64,000 nucleotides of DNA, taken from assembly GCA_029219385.1 (NCBI GenBank), contig JAQXTH010000007.1:31968-95967 (forward strand). Direction: 5' to 3'. Below the pieces are notes generated by a model. It saw only the letters and a list, made by a program, of their open reading frames with translations. It had not been told where the DNA came from and ran no database searches. The position numbers and the translations under genes are program-made. Of this stretch, positions 49,334-58,585 are shown piece by piece; the stretch's first letter is position 1, and each line of letters opens with the position of its first letter. Source of the stretch: Prevotellaceae bacterium. Its GTDB lineage: Bacteria; Bacteroidota; Bacteroidia; Bacteroidales; Bacteroidaceae.

Positions 49334-50347
49334 ATGATACATATCGTTATTCCGCAGAGTCATCGTTTGGCAACTTCTCCCGATGGAGAAAAGAGACCTC
49401 GTCGCCTTTCGTTCTACCTCGCCATGGAGGAGTTTGTGGCTAAAAGCCTGAGGGGGCTCGATGAGTGCTTTTTTGCCTGGCAGGTGGAGCCGACGGTGAT
49501 TTTCGGTCGCAACCAACTGATTGAAAACGAGGTGAACATTGATTTTTGCAAAAAGAGGGGCATCGACATGATTCGCCGCAAGAGTGGCGGTGGGTGTGTC
49601 TATGCCGACATGAACAATATCATGTTCAGCTATGTCAATTCGGGCGACAGGGTGGTCTTTACTTTTGAGCACTATATCGACATCACGGTGAAGATGCTCC
49701 GCTCGCTCGGGGTCGACGCCCAATCTTCGTCGCGCAACGACATCATGATCGAGGGGCGCAAGGTTTCGGGCAATGCTTTTTACCACACGTCGGGGCGCAA
49801 CATCGTGCATGGCACCATGCTCTATGACACCGACATGGAAAACATGGTTTCGGCCATCACGCCGAGCAACGAAAAGTTGGTGAGCAAGGGGATTGAGAGC
49901 GTGAGGCAACATATTTGTTTGCTGAAAGATTATATCGGCAACAAAATGAGCGTTGACCAATTCAGAGACTATGCCTGCAACTATATGTGTGACTCTCAAT
50001 ATGTCTTGACCTCGGGCGACATTGCCGAGATTGAGGAAATTCAGAAATCCTATCACGACGAAAACTATATCTTGGGCCACAATCCCGAATATAAGCTTGC
50101 TTTTCACAAGAGGATAGACAAGGTGGGCGAGTTTTATGTGAGCATGGATTTGAAAAACGATGTTATCAGGCGCATCAATATGATGGGAGATTTTTTTGTG
50201 ACGGGCGACCTCAACGAAATGCTCGACCGGCTGAGGGGAGCGCGTCGCCGGCCCCAAGACTTGGGCGAGGCTCTCGGGGGTGTCGATGTGTCTCAGATTG
50301 TCATGGGGCTGACCAACGATGCGTTTGTTGATTTGTTGACACAATAA
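49334..50347 (+). CDS. lplA: Lipoate--protein ligase A
   Basis: Attaches lipoate to carrier domains such as GcvH. Family segments are LSFYLAMEEFVAKSL near residue 25, EPTVIFGRNQLIENEVN near 50, the lipoyl-AMP site RRKSGGGCVYADMNNIMFS (about 76-94) and GRKVSGNAFYHTSGRNIVHG (about 137-156). A C-terminal accessory domain (about 240-337) completes the protein. The start MIHIVIPQSHRLA is preferred over one 27 codons upstream because that one lies ahead of the promoter box. It precedes the glycine cleavage genes by 27 bases on the same strand, which names its main target. Confidence 0.94.
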   Translation: MIHIVIPQSHRLATSPDGEKRPRRLSFYLAMEEFVAKSLRGLDECFFAWQVEPTVIFGRNQLIENEVNIDFCKKRGIDMIRRKSGGGCVYADMNNIMFSYVNSGDRVVFTFEHYIDITVKMLRSLGVDAQSSSRNDIMIEGRKVSGNAFYHTSGRNIVHGTMLYDTDMENMVSAITPSNEKLVSKGIESVRQHICLLKDYIGNKMSVDQFRDYACNYMCDSQYVLTSGDIAEIEEIQKSYHDENYILGHNPEYKLAFHKRIDKVGEFYVSMDLKNDVIRRINMMGDFFVTGDLNEMLDRLRGARRRPQDLGEALGGVDVSQIVMGLTNDAFVDLLTQ

Positions 50348-50374
50348 CCTTTTTTTTTAAAATACTATATTATT

Positions 50375-51475
50375 ATGAGTGAAAATAAAAAGACTTGTCT
50401 TTATGACAATCATGTGAAACTGGGGGCTGTGATCAGTCCGTTTGGTGGTTTTGAAATGCCTATTCGCTATACAGACATAAAGGACGAACACCTTGCCGTT
50501 CGCCAAAAGGTGGGTGTTTTTGACGTGAGCCACATGGGCGAGGTTGAGGTTAGCGGTCCCGATGCCGAGAGGTTTGTGCAACACGTGTTTACAAACGATG
50601 TTTCGGGAGCGGAGCCGGGCAAGATTTTCTATGGCATGATGCTCTATCCCGAGGGGGGCTGCGTGGACGACCTGCTTGTTTATTGTGAGGGCGAGGGAAA
50701 GTTTTTTCTTGTGATCAACGCAGCCAACATCGACAAAGATGTTGAATGGATCAAGCGAAACGCAGAGGGCTTTGAGGTTGAGATTGATCATCAGAGCGAT
50801 TATTACGGCCAGATAGCAGTGCAGGGCCCCGAGAGCGAGGCAACGCTGAGGGAGGTTCTTGGTTTGGAGGCTGCCGACTTGGTTTTCTATACCTTCAAAA
50901 AGGTTGAGACCATGGGCGAGACCATTATCGTGAGCCGCACGGGATATACGGGCGAAGATGGTTTTGAGATCTATGGCTCCCACTCCTATATTGTCGGTTG
51001 TTGGGAGAAGTTGATGTCGGCAGGCGTGAAGCCTTGTGGTTTGGGCTGTCGCGACACTCTGAGGTTTGAGGTGGGTCTGCCCCTTTATGGCGACGAGTTG
51101 TCGGCAGAGATTTCACCGGTGATGGCAGGGCTGTCGATGTTTACAAAGCCCGACAAAAAAGAGTTTATAGGCAGCGAGGCTCTTTTGAAACAAAAGGCCG
51201 AGGGTGTTTCAAAAAAACTTGTGGGCATTGCTCTGGCCGAGACCGACAAGGCTATTCCCCGCCACGGCTATGAGGTGGTAGACAACGAGGGAAACACCAT
51301 TGGCGAGGTGACAACCGGCTATCGCACCATTATGACCGACAAATCGGTTTGTTTGGCTCTTATTGACGCTTCGTATGCAAAACTCGGCACAGGGCTCAAC
51401 GTGCGCATTCATAAGAAACTCCACCCTGCCGAGGTGGTCAAAAAGCGTTTCTACGACAAGAGTTATAAAAAGTAA
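50375..51475 (+). CDS. gcvT: Glycine cleavage system T protein (aminomethyltransferase)
   Basis: Transfers the methylene carbon from the lipoyl arm of H protein to tetrahydrofolate and releases ammonia. The N-terminal region shows FGGFEMPIRYTDIKDEHLAVR near residue 27 and VFDVSHMGEVEVSGPDA near 48. The folate site includes SRTGYTGEDGFEIY near 188, and a C-terminal barrel follows (about 280-366). Its 366 residues are normal. It is the first of five contiguous glycine cleavage genes. Confidence 0.96.
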   Translation: MSENKKTCLYDNHVKLGAVISPFGGFEMPIRYTDIKDEHLAVRQKVGVFDVSHMGEVEVSGPDAERFVQHVFTNDVSGAEPGKIFYGMMLYPEGGCVDDLLVYCEGEGKFFLVINAANIDKDVEWIKRNAEGFEVEIDHQSDYYGQIAVQGPESEATLREVLGLEAADLVFYTFKKVETMGETIIVSRTGYTGEDGFEIYGSHSYIVGCWEKLMSAGVKPCGLGCRDTLRFEVGLPLYGDELSAEISPVMAGLSMFTKPDKKEFIGSEALLKQKAEGVSKKLVGIALAETDKAIPRHGYEVVDNEGNTIGEVTTGYRTIMTDKSVCLALIDASYAKLGTGLNVRIHKKLHPAEVVKKRFYDKSYKK

Positions 51476-51527
51476 ATTAAAATCAACTATACTGAATATC
51501 ATAAATAATTTATAAAACAATAAAATT

Positions 51528-51908
51528 ATGGCAAAAGTTATTGAAGGCCTCTATTATGCAGAGAGCCACGAGTATGTGAGAGTTGAAGGCAATATCGGAT
51601 ATGTGGGCATCACCGACTATGCTCAAGAGCAACTGGGCAATGTTGTCTATGTTGATACTCCCGAAGTGGGCGACAGCGTTGCGGCAGGCGAAGAGTTTGG
51701 TGCCGTTGAGAGTGTGAAAGCTGCTTCTGACCTCATCTCGCCTGTTTCGGGAGAGGTTTTGGAGGTGAACGAGGCATTGGCCGATGCTCCCGAATTGGTC
51801 AACGAAGATGCTTTTAACAATTGGATTATCAAGGTGGAATTGTCTGACCTCTCGGAACTCGACAATTTGCTGAACGCCGAGGCATATTCAAATCTTTGTG
51901 GAGAATAG
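51528..51908 (+). CDS. gcvH: Glycine cleavage system H protein
   Basis: Lipoyl carrier that shuttles the aminomethyl group between P, T and L proteins. The lipoylated lysine lies in GAVESVKAASDL (about residue 64). The fold is complete in 126 residues, beginning with YYAESHEYVRVEGNIGYVGI. Gene order gcvT-gcvH-gcvPA-gcvPB-lpd with lplA upstream gives the protein's whole set of partners in one run. Confidence 0.97.
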   Translation: MAKVIEGLYYAESHEYVRVEGNIGYVGITDYAQEQLGNVVYVDTPEVGDSVAAGEEFGAVESVKAASDLISPVSGEVLEVNEALADAPELVNEDAFNNWIIKVELSDLSELDNLLNAEAYSNLCGE

Positions 51909-51934
51909 TCTGCATTTTTTAAGGTTAAGAAACG

Positions 51935-53257
51935 ATGGCATATAAATATTTTCCTCAGACCAACGACGATATTAGCGAAATGCTCAACGCCATTGGTCTG
52001 AGTGGTTTGGAAGATTTGTATGGCGAGGTGCCCGAGGAGTTGAAGCTCAATCGCGACTATGATCTCCCTTCGGCAATGTCGGAGGTTGAAGTGCGCAACC
52101 ATTTCAACTCGCTTGGCAATAAAAACAAACAACTTGTTTGCTTTGCCGGAGCCGGCATCTACGACCACTATACTCCCTCGGTGGTGAAATATATCACTCA
52201 GCGCAGCGAGTTTCTCACGAGCTACACTCCCTATCAGGCCGAAATCTCACAAGGCACCCTGCAATATATTTTTGAATATCAAACCTTGATGGCAGGGCTG
52301 ACCGGCATGGACGTTTCAAACGCCAGCATGTATGACGGGGCCACAGCCACCGCTGAAGCAATGATGATGGCGGTTGCGTCGTCGAAGAAGAGAAACAAGG
52401 TGTTGGTTTCTTCTGCGCTCAATCCCCGAGTGACGGAGGTTGTGAAAACCTATGCAAAATATCATGGCATCGACTTGGAGTTTATTGCCACGAGCAACGG
52501 GCAGACCGACAAGGACGATCTGAGGGCAAAATTAGAGGCCGACGATTGTGCGGGGGTTATCGTGGGGCAGCCAAACTATTATGGCATTGTGGAAGACTTT
52601 ACGGGAGTGGCCGACATGTGTCACGAACACAAGAGTCTTTTCATCATCAACTCTCCCGCCATTGCCTTGGCGAGCTTGAAGACCCCGGGTGAATGGGGTG
52701 CCGACATAGCCGTGGGCGACGCCCAGTCGCTGGGCATTCCGATGAGTTTTGGCGGAGCCGGACTGGGCTATTTCACCACTCGCGAAAACCTGCTTCGCAA
52801 AATGCCGGGGCGCGTTGTGGGGCAAACCGTTGACAAGAAGGGGCAGCGTGTCTTTGTGCTCACCATGCAGGCACGCGAGCAACACATTCGCCGACAGAAA
52901 GCAACCTCAAACATTTGCTCAAATCAGGGAATAATGACGTTGGCCGCCACTGTCTATATGTCGTTGCTCGGACCACAGGGGTTGAAACAGGTGAACGAAA
53001 TGAGTTATGCCGGCGCGCATTATCTCTTTGACAAACTGATTGAGACAAACAAATTTAAACCGGCTTTTGATAATGTTGTGTTTTTCAACGAGTTTGTGGT
53101 GAAGACAGACTTGGATATAGACAAACTGCAACAACGCTTTATCGACAATGGAATTTTGGGCGGAGTGCGCCCCCGGGGAATTGACAATGCTCTTATGTTT
53201 GCCGTTACGGAACAACGAACCAAGGAAGAGATGGATAAACTTGTTTCACTCATTTAA
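51935..53257 (+). CDS. gcvPA: Glycine dehydrogenase (decarboxylating) subunit 1
   Basis: N-terminal half of the P protein in its split form; the partner gcvPB carries the PLP lysine. Family segments are YFPQTNDDISEMLNAIGL at the start, FAGAGIYDHYTPSVVKYITQ near residue 70, and TPYQAEISQGTLQYIFEYQT near 97. GQPNYYGIVEDF and the AREQHIRRQKATSNICSNQ run (about 308-326) also match. Its 440 residues are normal for a separate subunit. Bacteroides species that I recall usually carry a single fused GcvP of about 950 residues, so the split form is a lineage clue. Confidence 0.95.
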   Translation: MAYKYFPQTNDDISEMLNAIGLSGLEDLYGEVPEELKLNRDYDLPSAMSEVEVRNHFNSLGNKNKQLVCFAGAGIYDHYTPSVVKYITQRSEFLTSYTPYQAEISQGTLQYIFEYQTLMAGLTGMDVSNASMYDGATATAEAMMMAVASSKKRNKVLVSSALNPRVTEVVKTYAKYHGIDLEFIATSNGQTDKDDLRAKLEADDCAGVIVGQPNYYGIVEDFTGVADMCHEHKSLFIINSPAIALASLKTPGEWGADIAVGDAQSLGIPMSFGGAGLGYFTTRENLLRKMPGRVVGQTVDKKGQRVFVLTMQAREQHIRRQKATSNICSNQGIMTLAATVYMSLLGPQGLKQVNEMSYAGAHYLFDKLIETNKFKPAFDNVVFFNEFVVKTDLDIDKLQQRFIDNGILGGVRPRGIDNALMFAVTEQRTKEEMDKLVSLI

Positions 53258-54721
53258 ATGTTTCTGAATATGAACAACACATATTATAATAAATTGGTGT
53301 TTGAACTTTCAAAAGCCGGCCGACAGGGCTTTTCGCTTCCGACCAACGAATTTGAAGGTTGCTACTCCATTCCCAACGAGATTAAGCGCAACGACCCGCC
53401 CCTTTTGCCCGAGGCAGACGAACAGACCGTGGTGAGACACTACACCAATATGAGCAACAATAATTTTGGCGTGGACACAGGTTTCTATCCTCTGGGCTCG
53501 TGCACAATGAAATATAATCCTAAAATCAACGAGGAAAACGCCGACCACCCTGCTTTCAGACAATTACATCCGCTTGCACCGGCTTCTGCTGTGCAGGGTG
53601 CACTTGAGGTTTATTACAACACTCAGAAGATGTTGTCTGAAATCGGCGGTATGTCGGAGTTTACGCTCAACCCCTTTGCCGGAGCTCATGGCGAATTGAC
53701 CGGCCTTATGGTTATACGCAACTTCCACATTAAACGAGGCGACCTCAAACGCACAAAAATTATCATTCCCGACTCTGCCCACGGAACAAATCCTGCCTCT
53801 GCCGCTGTTTGCGGACTGGAGGTCGTCGAGGTAAAGTCAAACGAAAACGGCACGGTTGACGTTGAGGCACTGAGACCTTTGCTGGGCGACGATGTTGCCG
53901 GCATGATGATGACCAACCCCAACACGCTGGGTATTTTTGAAACTCAGATACCCGAAATAGCCAAGATGGTGCACGAATGTGGCGGACTTATGTATTATGA
54001 TGGAGCCAACCTCAATGCTTTGCTCGGAGTGTGTCGCCCGGGCGACATGGGCTTTGACGTGATGCACATCAATCTTCACAAAACATTCTCTACGCCCCAT
54101 GGCGGTGGCGGACCGGGAGCCGGCCCTATCGGAGTGAGACAGGGCTTGGAGAATTATTTGCCCAATCCCCAAGTGAAGAAAAACGACGACGGCTCATTTT
54201 TTGTGGACTACTCTTCAGACTCTTTGGGCAGCATCAGCGGATTTTTTGGAAATTTCAGCGTGGTGTTGAGAGCCTACACATTTTTGCTGAGTTGCGGAAA
54301 AGAAAACTTTGCGAAGATGGGTTCATTGGCGGTTCTGAATGCCAACTATATAAAAGAGATGCTGAAAGACGACTATGAATTGCCCATCGGCGGCTTGTGT
54401 AAGCACGAGTTTGTGTTTAACGGCTTGAAAGACAAAAGCCAACACGTCACAACCCTGGACGTTGCCAAACGCCTGCTCGACTATGGTTTCCACGCTCCCA
54501 CGATTTATTTCCCTCTTTTGTTTCACGAGGCTTTGATGATAGAGCCTACCGAAACAGAAAGCAAAGATACTATCGATGGTTTTATCAAAGTGATGAAAGA
54601 AATCGCCAAAGAGGCTGCCGAAAATCCCGAACTGGTGAAAACGGCTCCCCACAACACGCCTATTAGCAGGGTTGACGACGTGAAAGCGGTGAAAGAGCCT
54701 AAACTGACCTTTAAATTCTGA
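53258..54721 (+). CDS. gcvPB: Glycine dehydrogenase (decarboxylating) subunit 2
   Basis: C-terminal half of the split P protein, with the PLP Schiff-base lysine in INLHKTFSTPHGGGGPG (about residue 275). Other signatures are FYPLGSCTMKYNPKINEE near 75 and PDSAHGTNPASAA near 170. The frame opens with ATG right after the gcvPA stop; a second ATG four codons later (MNNTYYNKLV) fits the family start better and may be the real one. At 487 residues it is normal. It decarboxylates glycine and hands the aminomethyl group to GcvH. Confidence 0.96.
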   Translation: MFLNMNNTYYNKLVFELSKAGRQGFSLPTNEFEGCYSIPNEIKRNDPPLLPEADEQTVVRHYTNMSNNNFGVDTGFYPLGSCTMKYNPKINEENADHPAFRQLHPLAPASAVQGALEVYYNTQKMLSEIGGMSEFTLNPFAGAHGELTGLMVIRNFHIKRGDLKRTKIIIPDSAHGTNPASAAVCGLEVVEVKSNENGTVDVEALRPLLGDDVAGMMMTNPNTLGIFETQIPEIAKMVHECGGLMYYDGANLNALLGVCRPGDMGFDVMHINLHKTFSTPHGGGGPGAGPIGVRQGLENYLPNPQVKKNDDGSFFVDYSSDSLGSISGFFGNFSVVLRAYTFLLSCGKENFAKMGSLAVLNANYIKEMLKDDYELPIGGLCKHEFVFNGLKDKSQHVTTLDVAKRLLDYGFHAPTIYFPLLFHEALMIEPTETESKDTIDGFIKVMKEIAKEAAENPELVKTAPHNTPISRVDDVKAVKEPKLTFKF

Positions 54722-54726
54722 ATGTC

Positions 54727-56094
54727 GTGGATTTTGACTTGATTATAATCGGAGCCGGCCCGGGTGGCTATGAAACTGCCGTGGAGGCTGCCCGAGCCGG
54801 ATTGAAAACTGCCATCGTAGAACAAAAATATCTGGGTGGCACCTGCTTGAATTGTGGCTGCATTCCGACAAAATGTTTCTGCAAAAATGCAGAGTTGATC
54901 AACGAATTGGGCAATGCCGACAACTATGGTATTGTTGGTCTGAACTATGAGAAACTCGACATCAACAAGGTGGTGGAGCGAAAAAACAGCGTGGTGGCTT
55001 CTCTGACAGAGGGCATCAAGAGTTTGCTTAAACACCCAAACATCACATTGTTTTATGGCAAGGCTTCTTTTATAGACTCCAACAATGTTAAAATAACGTC
55101 GCTTGAAGATGGTGGGGAAAATATTGTTTCAACAAAAAATATTATTATTGCCACCGGAAGCAAAACAAAATTTTTGCCTATCGAGGGTGTTGACCTGCCT
55201 TGTGTGTTGACATCAGACGAAATGTTGAATATCACAGAAATTCCCCGCAGGTTGGTTATCGTGGGCGGTGGCGTGATTGGCATGGAGTTTGCGTCGATTT
55301 TCAATAGTTTTGGCTCGGAAGTGACCGTGTTGGAATATTGCAAGGAAATTTTGCCCAACTTTGAGGCCGACATTGCCAAGAGATTGAAGTCTGTGTTGAA
55401 ATCAAGAGGCATAAATATTATAAACAATGCCGAGGTGAAACGCATTTCCGCAGGGGTTCAAGGTGATTGCAGCGTGACATATCTTTTGAAGAACGAAACG
55501 TGTGGCGTTGACGCAGACATTGTTTTGATGGCTGTCGGAAGAGTGGCAAACACAGAGTCTCTAAATCTCGACGACATTGCCATGGCTTATAGTCGCAGAG
55601 GCATAGAGGTGGACAATAACTTTCAAACCAATATCAAGGGCATCTATGCCATTGGCGACATCAACGGACAATGTCAGCTGGCTCATGCTGCCACGTTTCA
55701 AGGCAAACGTGCATTGAATGCTATATTGGGGAGAAACGACAAAATCAGATTTGACGTGATGCCTGCCGCTGTGTTTACATACCCCGAGGTTGCTTCTGTG
55801 GGCATGACTTCAGAGCAGTGTAAAGAAAAGGGTGTCAAGGTGAAAAGCCACAAAGCGTTTTTCAGGTCAAACGGAAAGGCTCTTTCAATGAACGAAACCG
55901 AGGGAATTGTGAAAATTCTTGCCGACGAGAATGATTTTATCGTGGGAGGACACATCATGGGGCCTCATGCCTCCGACCTTATACAACAGATTTCATATTG
56001 CATCACGAAGAATATGAAGATTGAAGAGGTTTGCGACATGATCCATGCCCACCCCACCCTTAGTGAAATCATATTAAGCTCGGTGCAGTCTTGA
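54727..56094 (+). CDS. lpdA: Dihydrolipoyl dehydrogenase (glycine cleavage L protein)
   Basis: FAD/NAD oxidoreductase that reoxidises the dihydrolipoyl arm of GcvH. It starts with GTG (GTG GAT TTT GAC), giving the FAD fingerprint DLIIIGAGPGGYETAVEAA at residues 4-22. The redox pair is in GGTCLNCGCIPTK, where an extra Cys lies between the two redox cysteines. The NAD site is VIVGGGVIGMEFASIFNSFG near 178, and the active-site His is in HAHPTLSEII near the end. Its 455 residues are normal. Six bases from gcvPB and with a strong terminator after it, it closes the operon. Confidence 0.96.
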   Translation: MDFDLIIIGAGPGGYETAVEAARAGLKTAIVEQKYLGGTCLNCGCIPTKCFCKNAELINELGNADNYGIVGLNYEKLDINKVVERKNSVVASLTEGIKSLLKHPNITLFYGKASFIDSNNVKITSLEDGGENIVSTKNIIIATGSKTKFLPIEGVDLPCVLTSDEMLNITEIPRRLVIVGGGVIGMEFASIFNSFGSEVTVLEYCKEILPNFEADIAKRLKSVLKSRGINIINNAEVKRISAGVQGDCSVTYLLKNETCGVDADIVLMAVGRVANTESLNLDDIAMAYSRRGIEVDNNFQTNIKGIYAIGDINGQCQLAHAATFQGKRALNAILGRNDKIRFDVMPAAVFTYPEVASVGMTSEQCKEKGVKVKSHKAFFRSNGKALSMNETEGIVKILADENDFIVGGHIMGPHASDLIQQISYCITKNMKIEEVCDMIHAHPTLSEIILSSVQS

Positions 56095-56118
56095 TATTGT
56101 TTTTTCCTAATAATAATT

Positions 56119-56160
56119 ATCCGCAATGCCTGTGTTTTAGCGAGGTGTTGCGGATTTTTT
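56119..56160 (+). terminator. Intrinsic terminator after the glycine cleavage operon
   Basis: A 13-base-pair stem (56119-56131 with 56143-56155, two G-U pairs) built on ATCCGCAA/TTGCGGAT, with an 11-base loop and a run of T from 56156. Confidence 0.88.
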
Positions 56161-56193
56161 TATGTTAGTGTCTGAGTGGGGAGTTAAAAAGAC

Positions 56194-56459
56194 TTATTCG
56201 TTGTTTGTAAAGAAACAACCACAATTTTGACAGTTGTATTCAACATAAGGTTTTGAGGTGTTGTCCCAATATTGTCCACGATAAATTGGTTTGCACAAAG
56301 TTCCACACCGAGGACATTTCTTAGTTTTTACCCCCCCAGTTTTTCAAAGTGATGTTTATGGGCTTTTCCCTTTTTCTGATTTCGACTAAAGAATAGGGAC
56401 AGGCATAACAATAGTGCTCCACTCGCTATGATTGAAAAAATAACAATGTCTAAGTTCAT
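56194..56459 (-). pseudogene. Membrane-anchored zinc-ribbon protein, frameshifted at a G7 run
   Basis: Not a named family. Read on minus from ATG at 56459, the frame gives a membrane helix (MNLDIVIFSIIASGALLL), a basic stretch and EKLGG, then a TAA just after seven consecutive G (plus-strand C at 56331-56337). One added G would continue in frame as GVKTKKCPRCGTLC...YNCQNCGCFF and end at 56194, a total of 88 residues with two Cys pairs (CPRC and CQNC) of a zinc ribbon. Both halves look coding. It begins six bases after the folE stop, so it is probably the last gene of that unit. Sequencing error, phase variation or true loss are all possible. Confidence 0.75.
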
Positions 56460-56465
56460 ATAGCC

Positions 56466-57056
56466 TTAGTTTGTAGAATGTGATTTTATCAGCTCTAAAA
56501 ATTCATCACGAGTGGCTTTGTTGTTAAACGCACCGGTGAAATCGCTTGTGGTGGTGATCGAATTTTGTTTTTCAACACCTCGCATTTGCATACACATATG
56601 TTTTGCCTCAACCACAACCATCACACCGAGCGGATTGAGAGCTTGCTGAATGCAGTCTTTAATCTGGGTGGTCATGCGCTCTTGAACTTGCAGACGGTGG
56701 GAGAAAATATCTACCACACGGGCGATTTTGCTCAATCCGGTGATATATCCGTTTGGAATATAGGCAACATGGGCTTGTCCGTAGAAGGGAAGCATGTGGT
56801 GTTCGCAAAGAGAATAGAAGTTGATTTCTTTAACGATCACCATCTGACTGTAGTCTTCTTTAAATCTTGCAGAGTTTAACACGGCCAAAGGGTCAAGCGT
56901 ATATCCTTGGGTCAACGTGAGCATTGCTTTTGCAACCCTTAAAGGGGTTTTTAACAGACCCTCTCGCTCGGGATTTTCTCCGAGCAACTCAAGTTCGCGG
57001 TAGAAAAGTTTTTCGAGTTGCTCTACGGTCTGTGGATTATATTGAGGTTGTTGCAT
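56466..57056 (-). CDS. folE: GTP cyclohydrolase I
   Basis: Converts GTP to 7,8-dihydroneopterin triphosphate, the entry to folate and to queuosine (queD and queE at 12.5 kb). The zinc and active-site segment is [20 protein letters not shown] (Cys near residue 88), then [20 protein letters not shown] near 113 and the C-terminal [19 protein letters not shown]. The start [19 protein letters not shown] is chosen: a longer frame would overlap the SPOR gene and adds non-conserved residues. That gives 196 residues, the usual size. It lies 50 bases after the SPOR gene in a minus-strand cluster. Confidence 0.95.
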   Translation of the reverse strand: MQQPQYNPQTVEQLEKLFYRELELLGENPEREGLLKTPLRVAKAMLTLTQGYTLDPLAVLNSARFKEDYSQMVIVKEINFYSLCEHHMLPFYGQAHVAYIPNGYITGLSKIARVVDIFSHRLQVQERMTTQIKDCIQQALNPLGVMVVVEAKHMCMQMRGVEKQNSITTTSDFTGAFNNKATRDEFLELIKSHSTN

Positions 57057-57106
57057 GACTGAATTATTAAAAAATCTATTGTTGTTGGAGGAGGAGTCGG
57101 TGTGTG

Positions 57107-57691
57107 TTATTCTGCTACCTTTATAAGCGACTTTACTACGGTAGGCTCTATGGCACACACATATCCTCTTTGTTTAATTTCGTGTATAAATGACAGGGCT
57201 TCTTCGCGCGTGACAAAATCTCCCGCCAAAATTATCCAATGGGGCGAAACGAAATGAATATAAACAGAGACGTCGGGGAATGCTGTCTTGAAATGGTGAC
57301 CTGCCTGTCGGGCATTGTCTTTGTCAACACGTGTGGAACCACCCATGTAGATCTTCACTCTATATCCCCTGGCTGTTGCTGATTGTTTTTTGGGAGATGA
57401 CAAGGCAACAGAAGTGTCGCGAGGCGAGACAGTGGGCTTTTTTTCTTTTTCTACGACTTTCTGCGGTTTAGAGTGTTTGGTTGGCTGTTGAGAAGAATTG
57501 TTTTTGGGATTTTCTCTCACGACGACAATAGGCGCAGCCACCACATTTCCGTTTACGAGTCGGTCTATTGTTGTATCTTGACAGATAGTGAGCCTCGTGT
57601 TTTTCTTCAACTTGCTTGTATATGTGTCTTTTGCACCAAGAGACAATATCGCCAGGCACGAAATGAACACTGAAAAAATGCGGTATAACAT
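57107..57691 (-). CDS. SPOR domain protein, secreted
   Basis: Predicted periplasmic peptidoglycan-binding protein. A signal peptide spans about 1-20. A low-complexity linker rich in Lys, Ser and Pro (about 60-105) follows. The C-terminal SPOR domain (about 108-182) has [38 protein letters not shown] and [22 protein letters not shown] domains bind denuded glycan strands at division sites. Its 194 residues and position between tpiA and folE match the usual Bacteroidales cluster order as I recall it. No enzyme domain is present. Confidence 0.9.
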   Translation of the reverse strand: MLYRIFSVFISCLAILSLGAKDTYTSKLKKNTRLTICQDTTIDRLVNGNVVAAPIVVVRENPKNNSSQQPTKHSKPQKVVEKEKKPTVSPRDTSVALSSPKKQSATARGYRVKIYMGGSTRVDKDNARQAGHHFKTAFPDVSVYIHFVSPHWIILAGDFVTREEALSFIHEIKQRGYVCAIEPTVVKSLIKVAE

Positions 57692-57755
57692 ATCTGTAAA
57701 GATTTTAGATTTATAAAAAATTTTGATTTATCTCTATTTAAATATCTTTATGCAA

Positions 57756-57784
57756 GGAAAAGATTTTGAAACAAAACCTTTTCC
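57756..57784 (-). terminator. Hairpin after tpiA, possible terminator
   Basis: Stem GGAAAAGATTTTG (57756-57768) with CAAAACCTTTTCC (57772-57784), 13 pairs with one A-C mismatch and a three-base loop. On minus it is followed by no clear T-run, so it may be a processing or attenuation site between tpiA and the SPOR gene. Confidence 0.45.
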
Positions 57785-57811
57785 CTACATAAAGGATTTT
57801 TAGATGCCGGA

Positions 57812-58573
57812 TTATTCTTTCCACGCATCAATAATGCCTTTAAAGTCGGCTGCTTTCAATGCTGCGCCACCAATAAGGCCACCGTCTACGTCGGGTTTTG
57901 CAAAGAGTTCTTTGGCGTTTGTCGGCTTGCAGCTGCCACCATATTGAATAGTGGTGTTTTGTGCAACTTCTTCACCAAATTGTTTTGCAATTTCCTTACG
58001 GATAAAGGCGTGGATTTCTTGTGCCTGGTCAGCAGTAGCAGTTTTGCCCGTGCCAATTGCCCAAACCGGTTCGTAAGCAATCACGATGTTGGCAAACTCT
58101 TCTGCAGTGAGATCAAAGAGAGAGCCTGCCAATTGTGATGAAACAACTTCGTTTTGTTTGCCGGCTTCGCGCTCTTCGAGCACTTCGCCCACACAGAAGA
58201 TCACTTTAAGGCCGTTTGCAAGAGCCAGCTTCACTTTTTCTTTAAGGATTTCGGCTGTTTCTCCATAATATGCACGACGCTCAGAGTGGCCAAGGATAAC
58301 ATATTGAGCACCGGTGCTTTTCACCATCTCTGCACTTACTTCGCCCGTATATGCTCCTTTAGCCTTGTCGGCACAGTTTTCTGCGCCAAGCTTGATTACT
58401 TCATCATTAAGCATGGGAGCAATCGTTGCCAAATGTATGAAAGGAGTGCATATAACTACTTCGCAATTTGGTTTGTCGGCGGTGAGTTGTTCGTTAAGTT
58501 CTTTTGCGAGAGCAACGCCCTCAGGCAGGGTCATATTCATTTTCCAGTTGCCTGCCACAATTTTTTTTCTCAT
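57812..58573 (-). CDS. tpiA: Triosephosphate isomerase
   Basis: Glycolytic interconversion of dihydroxyacetone phosphate and glyceraldehyde-3-phosphate. The substrate-binding start [15 protein letters not shown] is at residues 2-16, catalytic His is in [14 protein letters not shown] near 98, and catalytic Glu is in [16 protein letters not shown] near 170. The phosphate loop [12 protein letters not shown] and [10 protein letters not shown] lie near 210 and 235. Length 253 is normal. It starts 12 bases after the DoxX-type gene. Confidence 0.98.
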   Translation of the reverse strand: MRKKIVAGNWKMNMTLPEGVALAKELNEQLTADKPNCEVVICTPFIHLATIAPMLNDEVIKLGAENCADKAKGAYTGEVSAEMVKSTGAQYVILGHSERRAYYGETAEILKEKVKLALANGLKVIFCVGEVLEEREAGKQNEVVSSQLAGSLFDLTAEEFANIVIAYEPVWAIGTGKTATADQAQEIHAFIRKEIAKQFGEEVAQNTTIQYGGSCKPTNAKELFAKPDVDGGLIGGAALKAADFKGIIDAWKE

Positions 58574-58585
58574 AGTTTTTTTATT

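Noticed and set aside
49006..49443. 145-codon plus-strand frame running through the GTCACA array
   Set aside because: Its protein is a repeat of Ser-His/Val-Thr-Lys units caused by the array and overlaps the lplA start; no coding character.
49331..50344. 337-codon minus-strand frame opposite lplA
   Set aside because: Mirror of a GC-rich, strongly coding lplA; no recognisable domain, and no promoter box in its favour.
50348..50374. Possible glycine riboswitch before gcvT
   Set aside because: Only 27 bases separate lplA from gcvT and the lplA leader is under 40 bases, too short for the aptamer.
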